DNA of 5,465 bases, taken from positions 1 through 5,465 of the forward strand of contig CAVERH010000130.1 in the NCBI GenBank assembly GCA_963618065.1, given 5' to 3'. Under the pieces are notes generated by a model. The model was given only the letters and a program-made list of their open reading frames with translations. It was not told where the DNA came from and made no database searches. The DNA comes from Suilimivivens sp963618065. Its GTDB lineage: Bacteria; Bacillota; Clostridia; Lachnospirales; Lachnospiraceae. Position numbers and translations under genes: made by a program. Below, piece by piece: positions 1 through 5,465 of the stretch (position 1 is the first letter of the stretch; each line of letters opens with the position of its first letter).

Positions 1-1
1 A

Positions 2-478
2 GGCACATGTCAGGCCTATACCAGAAGACTGGTTGATAATCCACTTTTGGGATTGTATTTTTTACAATTGGAACCTGAATATGCACAGAAGGAAGACATA
101 GAGATTATCCCATTTTATACAGAGAGTGAAAGGGAAAAAAGTGTTATTTTTGATGACTATTATATTTTGGAAACAATTCTTACCTCTCCGGATCCTTCTG
201 TGAATGAGTTCGATCGGAAAGGAAGACCTATCTATGCACAGGAAACTCGAAAAAAAGAAGATATTGAATGTTTTATGAATGTACAGCAGGGAATTTTGGA
301 GTATGTGAGAGATTATTTGGCAATATGTCCTGATTATAGAAGGATAATAAACAAATCACTTGATGAGAGCTTGTTGAAGTTGTTGCATCGTTTTAAACTT
401 AATAATCCCAGATTTACAGAGTTAAAGATAGAAGATCCTTTCTTTAACAGAGTTACTAACATACAGGATGTGATTTAG
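2..478 (+). CDS. 3' end of a HAD-superfamily (COG5610-like) glycan-cluster protein, partial
   Basis: The reading frame is open from the first bases of the window to a TAG at 476-478 (158 codons), so the gene starts upstream. An in-frame TTG at 47 exists but has no ribosome binding site, and the frame before it reads as protein (GTCQAYTRRLVDNPLLGLYF), so 47 is not the start. That stretch resembles the motif 'GWxGTxQ...L...I.GLYF' I recall from COG5610 HAD-like proteins of capsule and LPS loci. The later 'LETILTSPDPSVNEFD' resembles their 'LLFTAPHPSVxGF' segment, and 'IQ.G...FV.DY' is echoed by VQQGILEYVRDY. No HAD catalytic Asp motif is in the visible part. Members are thought to act in surface polysaccharide metabolism, but the reaction is unknown. 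No signal peptide or membrane segment is visible. Hand-counted GC over 61-360 is 34% (101/300), lower than the cytidylyltransferase gene downstream. The coding call is firm; the family is from memory and moderate. Confidence 0.6.
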   Translation, partial: GTCQAYTRRLVDNPLLGLYFLQLEPEYAQKEDIEIIPFYTESEREKSVIFDDYYILETILTSPDPSVNEFDRKGRPIYAQETRKKEDIECFMNVQQGILEYVRDYLAICPDYRRIINKSLDESLLKLLHRFKLNNPRFTELKIEDPFFNRVTNIQDVI

Positions 479-487
479 AACCACCTA

Positions 488-516
488 TAGTCAATCTCCC
501 AATAATTTGCTATACT
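488..516 (+). promoter_or_regulatory. Sigma-A-type promoter candidate before the AAA/nuclease gene
   Basis: TAGTCA (488-493, 4 of 6 matches to TTGACA) lies 17 bp before TATACT (511-516, 5 of 6 matches to TATAAT). It sits in the only real intergenic gap on the + strand, 35 bp upstream of the first possible ATG at 551. The -10 lies inside a short inverted repeat, CTAT-N4-ATAG (510-521). No other promoter is evident before the epimerase gene, so this one may also serve the downstream cassette by readthrough. This is a visual match only. Confidence 0.45.
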
Positions 517-592
517 GATAGATAATGAATGAACTGTTACATATTATGGAATGAAACGAATTAGTAACATTGTTGAATGGAATGGTGAGTGT

Positions 593-2281
593 ATGAATCA
601 GGTAATCAGTATCGGCAATCAGGGGTTTGACAGCATTCGTCAGGAGCAGAGCTTTTATATTGATAAAACGGCATTTATTAAAGAGTGGTGGGAGGCGAGA
701 GATAGTATCACGCTGATCACGAGACCGAGACGCTTTGGTAAGACCTTGAATATGAGTATGTTGAACTGTTTCTTCTCCAACCGATACGAAGGCAGAGGGG
801 ATCTGTTTGAGGGACTTACAATCTGGAAAGAAGAGGCATATCGTAAGCTTCAGGGAACCTTTCCGGTATTGTTTCTGAGTTTTGCAGCAGTAAAAGCAGA
901 TAATCTGGAAGACGCCAAGCAGCAGTTGAAGGCACAGATAGCAAGCCTTTATGAAGATAATCGTTTTCTTCTGGATGGAACACTTCTTAGTGAGAATGAG
1001 AAGGAAGAATACAAGAAGGTTACCATGTATATGGGTGATGCGGAGAGTTCTCTTGCATTGAACCGGCTTTGCCTTTATCTGAATCGTTATTATGGTAAAA
1101 AGGTGATTATCCTGTTGGATGAGTATGATACACCGATGCAGGAAGCTTATGTTCAGGGGTATTGGAAAGAGTTCACTACTTTTATTAGAAGCTTATTCAA
1201 TGCTTCCTTTAAAACGAATCCCTGTCTGGAACGGGCAATTATGACTGGGATTACGAGAGTGAGCAAGGAATCCGTATTTTCAGATCTGAATAATCTGAAT
1301 GTGGTGACCTCAACCTCGAAGGAATATGCAGATGCATTTGGATTTACGGAAGAAGAGGTCTTTGCAGCTTTGGAACTGTTCGGGATGGTAGAGCGTAAGC
1401 AGGACGTGAAGAAGTGGTACGATGGGTTTACCTTTGGAAACAAAAAGGATATCTATAATCCCTGGTCGATCACGAATTTCCTGGATAAAAGGGAACTACG
1501 TCCTTATTGGGCTTCTACCAGTTCCAATAGTCTGGTCAGTAAATTGATTCAGACGGCTTCTCCGGAGATTAAAGAGGGCATGGAATCACTGCTGCAGGGA
1601 GAAGAGATTGTAGTAAGTTTTGATGAACAGATTGTATTTGACCAGCTGGACCGGAGCAGGAATGCGATCTGGAGCCTTTTGCTTGCAGGAGGATATTTAC
1701 GGACAGAAGAAGTTGAGTATCGTGGAATGATGCTGGAGCCATGGTATCATTTAAAGATTACAAATTTGGAAACCTTTAGTGCGTTCAGCAGTATGTTGAA
1801 AGGATGGTTTGAGAACGAAGCCTCTAATTACAGTGAATTTGTGGAAGCATTGCTGGACGGGAAGCTTAAAGAAATGAATGCCTATATGAATGATGTGGCA
1901 TTAACCACTTTTAGCAGCTTTGATGTGGGGAATCATCCATCGGGGCGGACACAGCCGGAACGGTTTTATCATGGTTTTGTATTAGGACTGTTGGTTGAAT
2001 TACGGGATCGTTATGAGGTTTGTTCCAACCGGGAAAGTGGTTATGGAAGATATGATGTCATGCTAGTTCCGCGGTCCCAAAAGGATGATGCAATTGTAAT
2101 GGAGTTTAAAGTACATGATCCGCAGGAGGAAGGTTCCCTGCAGGATACCGTAAAAGCTGCATTACAGCAGATTCAGGAGAAGAACTATGACGCAGAACTT
2201 CAAGGCCGTGGAATTTCGCAGGATCGGATCCGGCATTATGGTTTTGCATTTGAAGGGAAGAAGGTGCTGATCGGGGAATAA
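593..2281 (+). CDS. AAA-ATPase-like protein with C-terminal PD-(D/E)XK nuclease domain
   Basis: Complete gene of 562 residues from the ATG at 593. The frame also has an ATG at 551 (576 residues), but family members start just before an 'IGxxxFxxIRxxxxxYIDKT' stretch, which here follows the 593 start. Neither start has a strong ribosome binding site; GGTGAG at 584-589 is weak and close. From the 593 start: the YIDKT entry motif is at about 22-26, RPRRFGKT (44-51) is the family's Walker A, VIILLDEYD (171-179) is Walker B, TGITRVS (218-224) is the conserved sensor-like segment, and WYDGF is at 275-279. The C-terminal part has FYHGFVLGLL (458-467), GYGRYD with D488, and E504-F-K506, giving an intact D...ExK nuclease core. 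This matches the AAA-ATPase-like (PF09820) plus PD-(D/E)XK (PF08011, formerly DUF1703) architecture. The family is highly expanded in gut anaerobes; its role is unsettled, with defence or selfish behaviour suggested. It is probably cytoplasmic. It is not obviously linked to the glycan genes. Confidence 0.93.
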   Translation: MNQVISIGNQGFDSIRQEQSFYIDKTAFIKEWWEARDSITLITRPRRFGKTLNMSMLNCFFSNRYEGRGDLFEGLTIWKEEAYRKLQGTFPVLFLSFAAVKADNLEDAKQQLKAQIASLYEDNRFLLDGTLLSENEKEEYKKVTMYMGDAESSLALNRLCLYLNRYYGKKVIILLDEYDTPMQEAYVQGYWKEFTTFIRSLFNASFKTNPCLERAIMTGITRVSKESVFSDLNNLNVVTSTSKEYADAFGFTEEEVFAALELFGMVERKQDVKKWYDGFTFGNKKDIYNPWSITNFLDKRELRPYWASTSSNSLVSKLIQTASPEIKEGMESLLQGEEIVVSFDEQIVFDQLDRSRNAIWSLLLAGGYLRTEEVEYRGMMLEPWYHLKITNLETFSAFSSMLKGWFENEASNYSEFVEALLDGKLKEMNAYMNDVALTTFSSFDVGNHPSGRTQPERFYHGFVLGLLVELRDRYEVCSNRESGYGRYDVMLVPRSQKDDAIVMEFKVHDPQEEGSLQDTVKAALQQIQEKNYDAELQGRGISQDRIRHYGFAFEGKKVLIGE

Positions 2282-2302
2282 GGGATCGGTCAGTTTGATT
2301 TT
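2267..2302 (+). terminator. Weak intrinsic terminator or attenuator candidate at the end of the nuclease gene
   Basis: CTGATCGG (2267-2274) can pair with TCGGTCAG (2286-2293) through 8 pairs, two of them G-U, around an 11-nt loop that contains the nuclease stop codon. The interrupted T-tract TTTGATTTT (2294-2302) follows. The stem is weak and the T-tract is broken, so any termination would be partial. If real, it would lower readthrough from the nuclease gene into the epimerase cassette. Confidence 0.2.
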
Positions 2303-2303
2303 C

Positions 2304-2310
2304 AGGGAGG
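2304..2310 (+). promoter_or_regulatory. Ribosome binding site fixing the epimerase start
   Basis: AGGGAGG lies 5 nt before the ATG at 2316. It is the best Shine-Dalgarno sequence in the window and rules out the in-frame TTG at 2295, which lies upstream of it. It marks the entry point for ribosomes into the three-gene cassette; the two following genes appear to be translationally coupled. Confidence 0.8.
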
Positions 2311-2315
2311 AACAA

Positions 2316-2978
2316 ATGAATTTTGAATTAACAGCATCCATGATGTGTGCGAATTATGGCAATTTGGAGAAGGAAGTCAGGGATTTAGAGCAGGGAGGCA
2401 TAGATTCCTTTCATATTGATATTATGGATGGACGTTATGTGCCGAATTTTGCCATGTCACTGAATGACATGCGGTACATAGCCAGTGCAACGAAGAAACC
2501 ATTGGATGTTCATCTGATGATTGAGCATCCAAATAATCATATTAATTTATTCTTAAAGAATCTGAGAGAGGGAGATACGGTTTATATTCATCCGGAGGCG
2601 GAGTATCATCCTTCCACAACACTTCAAAGTATCATTGATGCCGGGATGATTCCTGGTATTGCAATTAATCCGGGGACAAGTATTGAGACGGTAATGGAGA
2701 TGCTCCGTATTGTCAAAAAGGTACTTGTGATGTCAGTGAATCCCGGAAATGCTGGTCAGATGTATCTTCCCTATGTTGGAAAGAAAATAACAAAGCTCCT
2801 GGCACTGAAGGATGAAATGGATATCCAGATTTTCTGGGATGGTGCCTGTAGTGCGGATAAAATCTTAGAGTATGCTCCTAAAGGTGTGGATGGCTTTGTC
2901 CTTGGAACGACACTTTTATTTGGCAAGGAACAGCCATATGGTGAAACGTTAAAGAATATCAGGGAGTTGAAGTTCTAG
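2316..2978 (+). CDS. Ribulose-phosphate 3-epimerase family protein (divergent, cassette-associated)
   Basis: A 220-residue TIM-barrel protein of the Rpe family (PF00834), the usual length. Classical Rpe interconverts D-ribulose 5-phosphate and D-xylulose 5-phosphate with two Asp residues and a metal. Visible equivalents are S8 (of TAS-MM), H33-I-D35-I-M37-D-G, H66 in DVHLM, H92-P-E-A, MSVNPG (139-144) and the second catalytic acid D175. All catalytic and metal positions therefore appear intact. The loops around the phosphate site differ from housekeeping enzymes: GFGGQ becomes GNAGQ (144-148), VDGG becomes WDGA (174-177) and GSAIF becomes GTTLLF (197-202). The start is set by AGGGAGG at 2304-2310. 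The next gene begins 1 nt after the stop, so the two are surely one operon. I infer a dedicated paralogue that shapes the ketopentose-phosphate pool for alditol activation, not the pentose-phosphate housekeeping enzyme. It could instead act on another ketose phosphate, such as allulose 6-phosphate; the sequence does not decide this. Confidence 0.88.
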   Translation: MNFELTASMMCANYGNLEKEVRDLEQGGIDSFHIDIMDGRYVPNFAMSLNDMRYIASATKKPLDVHLMIEHPNNHINLFLKNLREGDTVYIHPEAEYHPSTTLQSIIDAGMIPGIAINPGTSIETVMEMLRIVKKVLVMSVNPGNAGQMYLPYVGKKITKLLALKDEMDIQIFWDGACSADKILEYAPKGVDGFVLGTTLLFGKEQPYGETLKNIRELKF

Positions 2979-2979
2979 G

Positions 2980-3672
2980 ATGAATGTTGCACTTATTTTA
3001 TCGGGAGGAGTCGGAACACGGCTCGGCGGTGATATTCCGAAACAATACCGGATGGTTGGCGAAAAGCCGGTTATCGCATATTGTCTGGAAACACTTGCAC
3101 AACAGGAAGAGATTGATGCAATACAGATTGTGGCAGCTCCATCCTGGCAGGAATTTATCTTTGAAAGCAGGAGTGATTCTGGCTGGAAGTTGAAATTCCG
3201 AGGATTTTCACTTCCGGGAGACAACCGGCAGTTATCGATCTGGAATGGATTGCAGGATATCCGGAAGTTTGCCGGAGAAGAGGACGTGGTGCTGATCCAT
3301 GATGCAGCAAGACCATTATTATCCGGGCAGCTGATTCAGGATTGCCTGAATGGAATGGAAGGGTATGACGGTGTTTTGCCGGTACTTCCAATGAAAGATA
3401 CCGTATACTTAAGTGAAAATGGACAGGAGATTTCCGGACTGCTGGATCGCAAACAGATCTTTGCGGGACAGGCACCAGAGGCGTTTCGGATAGGAAGCTA
3501 TTATCGTGCCAATCAGTCTTTGTTCCCAGATCGGATCCGACAGATCAATGGATCGACAGAGCCTGCCATTCTGGCAGGGATGAAGATCCGTATGATTCCG
3601 GGAGATGAGAGGAATTTCAAGATCACAACAAAGGAAGATTTGACACGCTTCGAGGAGATCATAAAGAAATGA
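2980..3672 (+). CDS. IspD/TarI-family cytidylyltransferase, probably alditol-phosphate specific
   Basis: A 230-residue nucleotidyltransferase of the IspD family (PF01128), full length. Such enzymes join CMP from CTP to methylerythritol 4-phosphate (IspD) or ribitol 5-phosphate (TarI). The nucleotide-binding loop is LSGGVGTRLGGDIPKQY (7-23), with R14 and K21 at the catalytic positions. PGDNRQLSIWNGL (79-91), HDAARP (107-112), D156-R157, GQAPEAF (163-169) and NFKITTKEDL (212-221, with K214) fill the remaining family motifs. 'GG' in the first loop and 'GQxP' resemble TarI; HDAAR resembles IspD. The ATG at 2980 follows the epimerase stop by one base (TAGGATG). The nearest purine-rich stretch, AGGGAG (2961-2966), is 13 nt away, so translational coupling is likely. 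Its last codons overlap the dehydrogenase start (ATGA). Placement between an epimerase and a polyol-type dehydrogenase argues for a CDP-alditol role rather than isoprenoid synthesis. The exact acceptor cannot be read from the sequence. Confidence 0.88.
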   Translation: MNVALILSGGVGTRLGGDIPKQYRMVGEKPVIAYCLETLAQQEEIDAIQIVAAPSWQEFIFESRSDSGWKLKFRGFSLPGDNRQLSIWNGLQDIRKFAGEEDVVLIHDAARPLLSGQLIQDCLNGMEGYDGVLPVLPMKDTVYLSENGQEISGLLDRKQIFAGQAPEAFRIGSYYRANQSLFPDRIRQINGSTEPAILAGMKIRMIPGDERNFKITTKEDLTRFEEIIKK

Positions 3673-4712
3673 AAGCATATGTGCTGAATGGCGTCGGACA
3701 ACTGGATCTGATGGAGGTTGACAAACCGGAATTAAGAGATGGGGAAGTGCTGCTTGAAGTAAAGGCGGCAGGAATTTGTGGGTCGGATATTCCCCGTGTT
3801 TTTGTGAATGGAACCTATCATTTCCCCACGATTCCTGGACATGAATTTGCAGGAATCGTAAGAGAAGTAAAAGATGTTAAGGATCAGCATCTGATCGGAA
3901 AACGGATGGGGGTCTTTCCTTTGATTCCGTGCATGGAGTGCGAACCTTGTCGGCACAAGCAGTATGAAATGTGTATGCACTATGATTATCTGGGATCCAG
4001 AAGAGACGGAGGGTTTGCAGAATATGTGGCTGTTCCGGTAAGAAACCTGATTGAACTGCCGGATACCATTTCCTTTGAGGCAGCAGCAATGCTGGAGCCT
4101 TCCAGTGTCGGGATTCATGCGTTACGCAGAATTGATCTCGATGGTGTTTGTTCGGCAACCGTCTTTGGAATAGGAACGATTGGAATGTTGATTGCACAGT
4201 GGCTGAGGATCCTCGGAGTAGAAGAGATTTATCTAGTTGGAACGAATGATAAACAGAGAGAGCTGGCAGAAAAGCTTGGATTCGAACGATTTTATCATAC
4301 GAGAAATTGTGATGTGGTGCAGGAAATTTTAAAAGATACAGACGGAAATGGCACAGACCTGGTTATTGAATGCACCGGTTTCAATGAAGTACTGGAAGAA
4401 TGTCTTGATCTTGCCAGACGTGGTGGTAAGGTATTGCTGGTTGGCAATCCGCATGGAGATATGAATCTCGGACGTGATGTTTATTGGAAGATTCTTCGTA
4501 AGCAGCTGCAGCTTTCCGGAACGTGGAACTCCTCTTTTATACCGGAAGAGGCTGAGGATGATTGGACGAGAACTCTGGAGGCTATGCAGCAGGGACTGTT
4601 ACAGCCGGAGAAGCAGATTACACACAGGCTGAAATTTGAGGAACTTGCCCATGGATTGCAGATCATGAAGGACAAGAGTGAATATTTTAATAAAGTTATG
4701 ATGGTTCGATAA
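3669..4712 (+). CDS. Zinc-dependent medium-chain dehydrogenase (GatD-like), predicted ketose-phosphate reductase
   Basis: A 347-residue zinc alcohol dehydrogenase-type enzyme, complete. Catalytic-zinc residues are C37 (GICGSD), H58-E59 (PGHEF) and probably E143 (EP). The structural zinc is held by C88, C91, C94 and C102. The Rossmann loop is GIGTIG (167-172). YLGSRRDGGFAEY (107-119), GSDIPRVFVNG (38-48) and KILRKQLQLSGTW (274-286) closely resemble the corresponding parts of E. coli galactitol-1-phosphate 5-dehydrogenase (GatD) as I remember it. Classical TarJ, the ribulose-5-phosphate reductase of teichoic acid synthesis, looks different in these regions. At the end of the second Rossmann strand (YLVGTND, 188-194) there is G191 where NAD-dependent members have Asp, which suggests NADP(H). 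ATGA overlaps the previous stop, and GAGGAG (3652-3657) is a usable ribosome binding site. I infer reduction of a ketose phosphate to an alditol phosphate for the cytidylyltransferase. The 3' end overlaps the opposing gene by 17 bp. Confidence 0.9.
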   Translation: MKAYVLNGVGQLDLMEVDKPELRDGEVLLEVKAAGICGSDIPRVFVNGTYHFPTIPGHEFAGIVREVKDVKDQHLIGKRMGVFPLIPCMECEPCRHKQYEMCMHYDYLGSRRDGGFAEYVAVPVRNLIELPDTISFEAAAMLEPSSVGIHALRRIDLDGVCSATVFGIGTIGMLIAQWLRILGVEEIYLVGTNDKQRELAEKLGFERFYHTRNCDVVQEILKDTDGNGTDLVIECTGFNEVLEECLDLARRGGKVLLVGNPHGDMNLGRDVYWKILRKQLQLSGTWNSSFIPEEAEDDWTRTLEAMQQGLLQPEKQITHRLKFEELAHGLQIMKDKSEYFNKVMMVR

Positions 4713-5394
4713 GAGAGGAAATTCGCTGTAAAGCTGGTTCGTAATCTTCACATTTTCTGTAATACTTGAGAGCTTCTTCTTTTTGACCAAGGCACTCGTA
4801 AATGATGCCGGCATTATAAAAAGCAAGATAGCTATTGATGCCGGATACAGAGTGATTAGTGATCGTGGTTGCATTTAAGAATTCCGTAATTGCTTCGGAG
4901 AATAAACCATTATTCATGTAAATCAGTCCCATGAGAAAGACAAAGTCTGCATGACAGCAGAATTCGTCATAAATATTTTGTAATTGCAAAGCCTGTGGAT
5001 ATTGTTTGAGCTCTAAAAGACAGTATCCATAGGCTTCTACCATATTTTGGACATATTGCAGCTTGGGATCAACATCAAAAGAAAGCCCATGATCAAAGGA
5101 CTGTAAAGCATGTTCATAATCTTTTTGAACATAGTAGCATTGCCCGAGTTGTTGCCAGAGATAAGGGTTATCAGAATCTTCCTGTAGGGCTTCCTGTAAA
5201 AGCTGGATATTCCGGGTGGCTTTTTGCTTTAAAATTGATTCATCTGCATAACCTGCATGATAAAATTCCAAAGGAGTGTCTGCATATTTGGGGGACATAT
5301 CCTTTCTTATGGGAAGGGGCTGCTCATGGACGTTTCCTTCATAATGATAATAGGCTTTGTAAAATAAGCGTGCGACAGGTTCAACGCTTGCCAT
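4696..5394 (-). CDS. TPR-repeat protein, probable truncated C-terminal part of a family 2 glycosyltransferase
   Basis: An open frame of 232 residues from an ATG (complement of 5392-5394) to TAA (complement of 4696-4698). Residues 77-107, 116-146, 149-178 and 189-220 form about four tetratricopeptide repeats (for example LWQQLGQCYYVQKDYEHALQ and YNAGIIYECLGQKEEALKYY). The first ~75 residues carry VARLFYKAYYHYEGNVHEQ, FYHAGY and RNIQLLQEAL. This is the layout seen where the GT2 domain ends and the TPR region begins in Lachnospiraceae and Bacillus-type TPR glycosyltransferases ('RLFRN..YxYxGxIHEQ', 'HxGY', 'RNxxLLxxxL'). The GT-A fold and its DxD motif are absent. The Met has no ribosome binding site; the frame continues upstream as HAASQH and then meets TAA (5413-5415), and another TAA at 5440-5442. 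This points to an N-terminally truncated remnant, though a short free-standing TPR product is not excluded. No signal peptide or membrane segment is visible. It ends convergent with, and overlapping, the dehydrogenase gene. Confidence 0.7.
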   Translation of the reverse strand: MASVEPVARLFYKAYYHYEGNVHEQPLPIRKDMSPKYADTPLEFYHAGYADESILKQKATRNIQLLQEALQEDSDNPYLWQQLGQCYYVQKDYEHALQSFDHGLSFDVDPKLQYVQNMVEAYGYCLLELKQYPQALQLQNIYDEFCCHADFVFLMGLIYMNNGLFSEAITEFLNATTITNHSVSGINSYLAFYNAGIIYECLGQKEEALKYYRKCEDYEPALQRISSLIEPS

Positions 5395-5465
5395 ATGCTG
5401 GGAGGCTGCATGTTATTGCCCACCTAACCTGACCTGTTTTTAAATCGCTTGCCTGTCATGGGATT

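Noticed and set aside
47..478. TTG at 47 as the start of the first gene.
   Set aside because: There is no ribosome binding site, and the frame stays open and protein-like to the window edge.
479..592. Possible small RNA or terminator between the HAD-like gene and the nuclease gene.
   Set aside because: Apart from the promoter-like hexamers and a 4-bp inverted repeat, there is no stem with a T-tract and no conserved RNA structure that I can recognise.
2980..3672. Annotating the cytidylyltransferase simply as IspD of the MEP isoprenoid pathway.
   Set aside because: The family fits, but its neighbours are an Rpe-like epimerase and a polyol-type dehydrogenase rather than IspF or other MEP genes, and the loop residues partly resemble TarI.
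3732..4118. A 128-codon open frame on the - strand inside the dehydrogenase gene, and similar ones at 3155-3475, 3877-4197 and 1153-1443.
   Set aside because: They are antisense to genes with intact catalytic motifs, have no recognisable domains or ribosome binding sites, and read as low-quality protein.
3669..4712. Naming the dehydrogenase tarJ.
   Set aside because: The role may be similar, but the motifs (GSRRDGGFAEY, KILRKQL) match the GatD-like subfamily and not classical TarJ as I recall it.
5235..5432. A 65-codon + strand open frame opposite the TPR gene.
   Set aside because: It lies opposite a clear TPR-coding frame and has no ribosome binding site or family resemblance.

Overview
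The window looks like part of a surface-glycan (capsule or teichoic-acid-like polymer) locus from a low-to-moderate-GC Gram-positive bacterium. A Clostridia/Lachnospiraceae-type gut organism is the best guess. This rests on protein flavour, the AGGGAGG-type ribosome binding site and tightly coupled genes; nothing in the window fixes the taxon.

Layout. Positions 2-478 hold the 3' end of a gene that begins before the window. It resembles the C-terminal part of HAD-superfamily proteins (COG5610 type) often found in polysaccharide clusters. A 72-114 bp gap with a good sigma-A-like promoter follows. Positions 593-2281 (possibly from 551) encode a complete AAA-ATPase-like/PD-(D/E)XK nuclease fusion, a widely expanded family of unknown role in anaerobic gut bacteria. 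Positions 2316-4712 are a tightly packed three-gene cassette on the + strand: a ribulose-phosphate 3-epimerase-like protein, an IspD/TarI-like cytidylyltransferase (1 nt after the first stop) and a zinc-dependent medium-chain dehydrogenase of the galactitol-1-phosphate dehydrogenase type (ATGA overlap). On the - strand, positions 4696-5394 encode a TPR protein whose first ~75 residues look like the tail of a family 2 glycosyltransferase. Its reading frame is interrupted by stop codons just upstream, so it is probably a truncated remnant. It overlaps the dehydrogenase tail-to-tail by 17 bp.

How the genes fit together. The cassette reads as a supply line for a CDP-activated sugar alcohol. The epimerase would set the ketopentose-phosphate pool, the dehydrogenase would reduce a ketose phosphate to an alditol phosphate, and the cytidylyltransferase would activate it for transfer into a surface polymer. 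It parallels the TarI/TarJ CDP-ribitol route. However, the reductase belongs to a different dehydrogenase subfamily from classical TarJ, and a dedicated epimerase is included, so the product may be CDP-ribitol, CDP-arabinitol, CDP-xylitol or another CDP-alditol. This is the most interesting content of the window. The flanking HAD-like and glycosyltransferase-like fragments fit a glycan locus; the AAA/nuclease gene looks like an unrelated passenger.

No tRNA, rRNA, CRISPR array, insertion sequence or riboswitch was seen.
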